Positions 59,003 through 64,000 of a stretch of 64,000 nucleotides of DNA are shown here, one piece after another. Each line of letters starts with the position of its first letter. The stretch's first letter is position 1. The position numbers and the translations under genes were made by a program. Below the pieces are notes generated by a model, which searched no databases, was not told the DNA's origin, and saw only the letters and a program-made list of their open reading frames with translations. Where the stretch lies: NCBI GenBank assembly GCA_016647705.1, contig CM028328.1, positions 35,316,501 through 35,380,500 of the forward strand, in the 5' to 3' direction. The stretch is from Eucommia ulmoides. Its lineage: Eukaryota; Streptophyta; Magnoliopsida; Garryales; Eucommiaceae.

Positions 59003-59879
59003 GTTTGTTTCATTCTATGACTTGATTATGCTCCTCAAACCAGCATGAAAAAATAATCCAGATTTTGGATATCTCTCTCTCTAAATTTAATATTTTAATT
59101 GACAGAGTTCTAGTTCCAGATTTAGTAATCAGATGCCTAACCAGTAAAATGACCCCCCCCGCACGCCCCCCCAAAAAAAAGGCTCTCATGCTTCCTCGCA
59201 CGAACACAAGCTTTAGAAATTTTCCATTTTCAACCCCATTGCTAGCTGATTTAGTGATTTATCCACATTCATTCATGGCCCCGAAAAGCTTAAATCAAGT
59301 ATTATTTCAGTGCGCAATTTGTCTTTTTCATTTTTTCTTTTCTTTTCTTTTCTTGGTTGTGCTCTACATGGGTGTTGGGACATAACTTGTTTAATTTGTC
59401 TGTAGTGCTAATCATGCATTTTAGACTTGGAGGCTTTCCCTTTTCTTAAGAGCCTTTAATTTTAACCAAGTCACCAATACATGGTGGATTTCTTCCTTCA
59501 ATTTGTATTAGATTCTTTTCTTTCTAATCCTCATTAAATCTCCTATCATATTTTGCTTATTCCTTTTTCCTTTTCACAATAATTATTTATCACACTTCAA
59601 GCGTACTGTATACTTGTTCACGTCTAATCAACTGATCATTGATCATAGAGACAATCACCTTCCAGCCCTTATGCTGACTGCAGTGGGCATTTTTGGAAGA
59701 AGCTAGGTGGTTTCCCACATGCGATTCATGTAATCTACATGAACTTGTTCATGTAGGGTAACTTTTACTTAAGAATTTGAAGCACTAAGCAATGCATGGC
59801 ATGGAGGCAAATAGGCAAAGACAAAGGGGCAAATAGTTGACGGGGCTAATTAATTTATCAAATTACAAACCTTATATGT
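59003..59879 (+). other. ARP7 intron 4, proximal part
   Basis: No gene recognised. A C/A-rich run is at 59150-59178. Confidence 0.55.
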
Positions 59880-60039
59880 GACTTAAAGTTAAGGGAACGA
59901 CAAAAGAAGAATGAGACATCTTGAGAATTGTGTCAGCCTCTCCCTTTATTTATTATAGAAATTTAGAAACAATATAAAATCCCTAAACAATACAAGAATA
60001 ACATAAATACCCTTTAACATTCTCTCTCAAATTGGAGCA

Positions 60040-60660
60040 TATATATTATATGCTCTTAGTTTGTTACAGATGTAGTTTATCCTTGAGACCTTAACGGTTT
60101 AGTAAATAAATTAGTTAACTGATCAATTGAATTACATGTTTAGTCTCAATCAATTTCTGTAATAATTTTTTTTCGAATGAAGGCACAATCAACATCAATG
60201 TGTTTTGTTCTCTCGTGGAAGATTGGATTGGATCTAATGTGAAGTGCTGTTTGATTATTATTACATACTAGGTCCATCGTTGAAGAGTGTTCGAATCTAA
60301 GTTCTTCCAACAAATGTTTCAACTAAGTTAGCTTACAAGTGATATGAGTCATCGCCTTATATTCCGATTTTGTACTTGATTGGGCCACTATTGTTTGCGT
60401 TTTACTCTTTCAAGAGACGAGATTACATCCAACAAACACACAATACCCATAGTAGACTTCCTATTAGAGGATGATCCAGTCCAACCTGCATCTGTGTATC
60501 CCTTTATTTGAGTGTGATTGAAGTTTAGATATAGAAAACCACAACCTGGGATATGAATCTCTGCATCCCAATGAGAAATCATGGGATGATTCATGAACAG
60601 GCTAATAACACTAATAATAAAGGAGATATCCAGTCTTGTAACAGTCAAGTAATTTAACTT
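60040..60660 (-). pseudogene. Copia-2 RNase H remnant
   Basis: Residues FMNHPMISHWDAEIHI, IKGYTDAGWTGSSSNRKST and VKRKQ (60400-60640) match the usual HWDA...YTDADWAG...RSTSGY...SKKQ order. Confidence 0.82.
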
Positions 60661-60779
60661 TCCAACGATTGTTGGCAGATTAGTGGTACTCCTTGATTTG
60701 CCAACAATTTTGTGTTTTGATCCACAGGCGAGTCAATCGGTTTAGATCCTAGCATTCCTATTTCGCTCAACAAATCAAG

Positions 60780-61500
60780 GACATATTTTCTCTAAGAAAG
60801 GTAAATGCCTTGACTAGATCGAGCAACCTCAATACTGAAAAAATACTTTAACTGTCCCAAATATTTGGTTTGAAACTTACTATTCAAAACCATTTTGAGT
60901 TCTTGAACACCACTGTGGTCGTCTCTGGTAATCATGATGTCGTCCGCATACTCAATCAACGATATTCTCCCTAATGTACTATGCCCGTAGAACACTGAAT
61001 AATCAACACCACAAGGCAAAAGACCAAACTCGATGACCACGTTAGTGAATCTCTCAAATCATGCTCAAGCAGACTGTTTGAGACCATAAATGGTTCTTTA
61101 AGCAACACACAAACCAGACTCCCTTTGAGCAACAAACTTGCTCCATATATACTTCCTCTGTTAGATCACCATTCAAGAAGGAATTCTTGATGTCAAGCTG
61201 ATGTAACGACCAATGGAAGGTGGTAGCATGATAGATGAACTAGCAAATATAGGTGAGCTTGGCAACGGGAGAAACAGTCTCAGAGTAATCAATACCATAT
61301 ACTTGAGCATAACCTTTGGCAACTAAGCAAGTCTTGAGTTGATCAATGGTGCCATCCTAATAAACTTTGACTTTGTACACACATTTACATCCAACTACCG
61401 TTTTGTCAAGCAGAAGTGAAGCCCCAAGTTCCATTTGATGTAAGGCTAGCATGTCTTCTTCTATTGCAGTCGTCCAACTAGGGTGAGAGAGAGCCTATAA
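60780..61500 (-). pseudogene. Copia-2 reverse transcriptase
   Basis: Residues [51 protein letters not shown] and a catalytic E-Y-A-D-D-I box (about 60950) appear in order, with stops between. Of the four RTs in the window, this is the only one with both catalytic Asp residues kept. Confidence 0.87.
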
Positions 61501-61587
61501 AACAGAGTTAGGAAGAGAAAAAAGGACATAGAAGCAACATAGGAAGAGTATGGAGATAAGTATGCATACGAGACAAAGTTAGAAATA

Positions 61588-61940
61588 GGATAGTTAATAC
61601 ATGAGCGCTTACCTTTTCGGACGACGACATGTCCAAATTAGAAGTGGATGGATAAATTGGAGAAGAATCTGGGGACACAGGTACGATTGGCATAGCGGCA
61701 TAAGCAACTTTCAAGTGATGAGAGTATACCTGCGAAGGAGGTAGAGAACAACATGGCGGAACAACATGGTAGGATAGTTAATACATGAGCGCTTACCTTT
61801 TCGGACGACAACATGTCCAAATTAGAAGTGGATGGATAAACTGGAGAAGAATCTGGGGACACAGGTACGATTGGCGTAGCAGCATAAGCAACTTTCGAGT
61901 GATGAGAGTATACCTGCGAAGGAGGTAGAGAACAACATGG
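61588..61940. repeat. 184 bp tandem duplication in Copia-2
   Basis: The unit starting 'ggatagttaatacatgagcg' at 61588 recurs at 61772 with few differences. It lies in the proline/serine-rich linker between integrase and RT. Confidence 0.92.
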
Positions 61941-62039
61941 TGGGACAGGTTTTGGAGCGGAGGAAGGTAGACTAGCTGTTGGAAAACTCGGCAAAAGAAG
62001 TGTAACATCCAGATCACACTGAGAGTAAGGCTCAGAAAA

Positions 62040-63250
62040 GTAAGGTGTGGACTCAAAGAAGGTAACATCCGCACACATAAATGAGCAAGCAAAGATGGAC
62101 TACAACAACGATAACCCCTCTGTGTGTGAGAATAACCGATAAAGACAAAATTAAGATACATAAATCTAACTTATTCTTATTGGGAGTTCTCTGATGAACA
62201 AAGACACATCCAAATATATGAGAAGGTAAGGCAAACAAGGGGGAGTGAGAAAAAGAAAAAAGTAGGGAACCTTGCCATTTTGGTAAGAAGAAGGCATCCT
62301 ATTGATCTAGAAGCGAGCTGTAAGAACCGCAAAACCCCAAAAGTGTTTGGGAATGTTCATCTCCAAACGTAGAGTTCGATCCACTTCGAGGAGATGCGAT
62401 TCCTATGCTCAGCTACTCCATTTTGCTGTGGTGTGTGAGAACAAAGAGGACTGATGCAGGATACCTAAGTTTGACATAAAGGAAATAAAGGGCTGAGAAA
62501 AATATTCTCAAACATTATTACTTCTATGTATATGTATTGACACATTAAACTGAGAGGCACAAAAATGGATAATTCAGAACGATCTTGCATCCATAAATGT
62601 GAGAAAATAATGAAAACCTAATATAGAAGCGGCACGAGAAGGATTCCAAACATCTGAATGAAATAAACTAAAAGGACTTGATGGTCGAACATAAGGCGGG
62701 GAAGCAAATAAACTAAAACGATGCTTACCCAACTGACAAGACTCACAATTTAAGGAAGACAAATGACGTAAGTTTGGGACAAACAACTTGATATTTGCAA
62801 GGCATGGATGACCTAAGTGACAACGAATCTGATAGGCAGAAGCAACAACAGGACGTGCAATGGGTGGGATAGCTGTCGTTATGATCGTCAAAGTAGTAAA
62901 GGCCATTTTCCTCACGCCTTATGCCAATCGTCTTTTGCGTCCTCAAATCCTGGATAGTCCAGAATCAGGAAAAAAAAATAGAGCAATTAAAATGTTTAGT
63001 AAGTTTACTAATTGACATGAAATTAAAAGAAAAAAAAGAATATAGAAAACAAATGATTAAATGGAGGGTGAAGGTTCTACGGTGCCGATGCCATGAATTG
63101 GGATTGTTGAACCATCAACAATAGTAACGTGGGACAACGAGAGAGATGACTAAATGTGTTTAAATAGGGAAGAGGCACCTGACATGTGGTTAGTGGCAGT
63201 AGAGTCTATAACTCATGGTGTAGAGGGGGAAGGATGAAAGGAAATACATG
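62040..63250 (-). pseudogene. Copia-2 protease and integrase, broken
   Basis: The protease region reads VIDSTATNHMSG (about 63200), where the D-S/T-G triad is D-S-T. The pre-integrase block has CESCQLGKHRFS (62715-62750) and the integrase start has LFHSDVWNPSRA and FHYFLTFMDA. After a damaged stretch, IFGCVFVHQRTPNKNKLD and GYSHTQRGYRC (62080-62200) mark the integrase C-terminal part. Confidence 0.82.
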
Positions 63251-63349
63251 CGGTAGAGGTACCTCGTTGAAGTAGAGAAACATTGGGGGTTGCATTAAAC
63301 TGAAGGATCGGCCTGATCAGATGTCACAACATGAGCTACTGAGCATACT

Positions 63350-64000
63350 TAGGTGGTCGGCCAACTAAATCGCAACAAGTCTCTCTGGTATGATTTTCCT
63401 TACCACAGATGGAACATTGATGATGTTAGTCGCGGCTGCGACTACCTCGGTCACCCAAGGACCACCACTACAACCATGTCGAGATTGATTGTGGTGACCA
63501 CCATTAGACTGGTCAGTGCGATCGCTCTGAGAGATTTGTGGTACCATAACTGAATGATCCGCCGAAGGGAGACTGGAGGTGAGGTAGTGTCCCGAGTAGT
63601 GGCACGCTGAACCGTATGTCTTCGACCAATGAAGGAAGAGTAGCCCAACATGCTCGAATTTTGGGCGAAGACCGGAACTTTATGATAAGCATCTCTTTCC
63701 GTTGCTTCCGTATAACTTTAACATTGGTGGCTATTAGGAGAAGGGCATTCATCTCGTCGTGAAGTCTCTTAACTGTGGCAAAGTACTCAGTAACTGTCTG
63801 TGTATCCTACTGGACGTGAAAATACTTGGCTGACACATCATACATCCGAGTAAGATTGTTTGTAAATAACCGAACAAACTCCCACAACTCTTTGTAGGTC
63901 TCCACGTGGCTACATGTGTTTGCAATATGAGCTTCCATAGTGTTCCATAACTGAGATAAAATTTGAGCATTTGACTAGGTCTACTTGTTTGCATTTTTCG
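63350..64000 (-). pseudogene. Copia-2 gag, partial
   Basis: The central gag domain (63760-64000) is open to the window edge in broken frames. The zinc knuckle reads CSICGKENHTRETC (about 63375-63415), with the C-x2-C-x4-H-x4-C spacing intact. Confidence 0.8.

Larger units (their letters stand above)
59880..64000 (-). mobile_element. Copia retrotransposon, antisense in intron 4, truncated by window edge
   Basis: On the minus strand the order gag, zinc knuckle, protease, pre-integrase, integrase, RT, RNase H, polypurine tract and LTR runs from 64000 down to about 59880. The 3' LTR begins TGTTAAAGGG at 60019, after 'caatttgagagaga'. Its other end is not resolved. The 5' LTR and gag start lie beyond the window. 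Parts are separated by stops and frameshifts. Related DNA lies in intron 2 (48.0-49.1 kb) in the opposite orientation. Confidence 0.88.

Overview
The window is nuclear DNA of a flowering plant, most likely a eudicot. It is AT-rich, has long low-complexity introns, and is packed with decayed plant transposable elements. The only conserved host gene I recognise is ACTIN-RELATED PROTEIN 7 (ARP7), a subunit of plant SWI/SNF-type chromatin remodelling complexes, on the + strand. Exons 1-4 lie at 23770-23847, 42667-42882, 50747-50888 and 58758-59002. They encode the first 227 residues, all in phase and without stops, and about the last 136 residues lie beyond position 64000. The introns are very large: about 18.8 kb, 7.9 kb, 7.9 kb and more than 5 kb.

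Left flank (1-23.7 kb). A 4.5 kb foldback Mutator-like element (1016-5504) has a 10 bp target duplication, long inverted arms built of tandem subrepeats, and nested CCCGGG-rich hairpins. A SIRE/Maximus-type solo LTR with a 5 bp duplication sits in its left arm. A second SIRE-like LTR follows at 5621-7470. A decayed MULE transposase on the minus strand (about 8360-10528) is cut by a Tat-like LTR start. A putative Helitron of about 6 kb (11409-17410) carries exon-like islands. Assorted gypsy LTR fragments follow up to the ARP7 promoter.

Intron 1 (23.8-42.7 kb) holds a nest of elements. An RTE-clade LINE on the minus strand is split by a chromodomain gypsy element (27942-39403, target duplication CATTT). 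The 5' LTR of that gypsy element is split by a 748 bp MULE-like MITE, and its gag is split by a Copia element (30053-about 35212). Intron 2 holds a hAT-like remnant, a second copy of the MITE family, GC-rich degenerate repeats, tandem duplications, and a Copia-gag/Gypsy-integrase chimera. Intron 3 holds several tandem repeats, LTR fragments and a second Helitron 3' end. Intron 4 holds an antisense Copia element of the same family as the intron 2 fragment, running off the right edge.

Every transposon coding region is interrupted by stops or frameshifts, and three of the four reverse transcriptases have lost catalytic aspartates. Only the ARP7 exons are intact, so the window is a conserved gene stretched by nested, mostly dead transposons. 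All calls come from reading the sequence and remembered family features. No database search was run.
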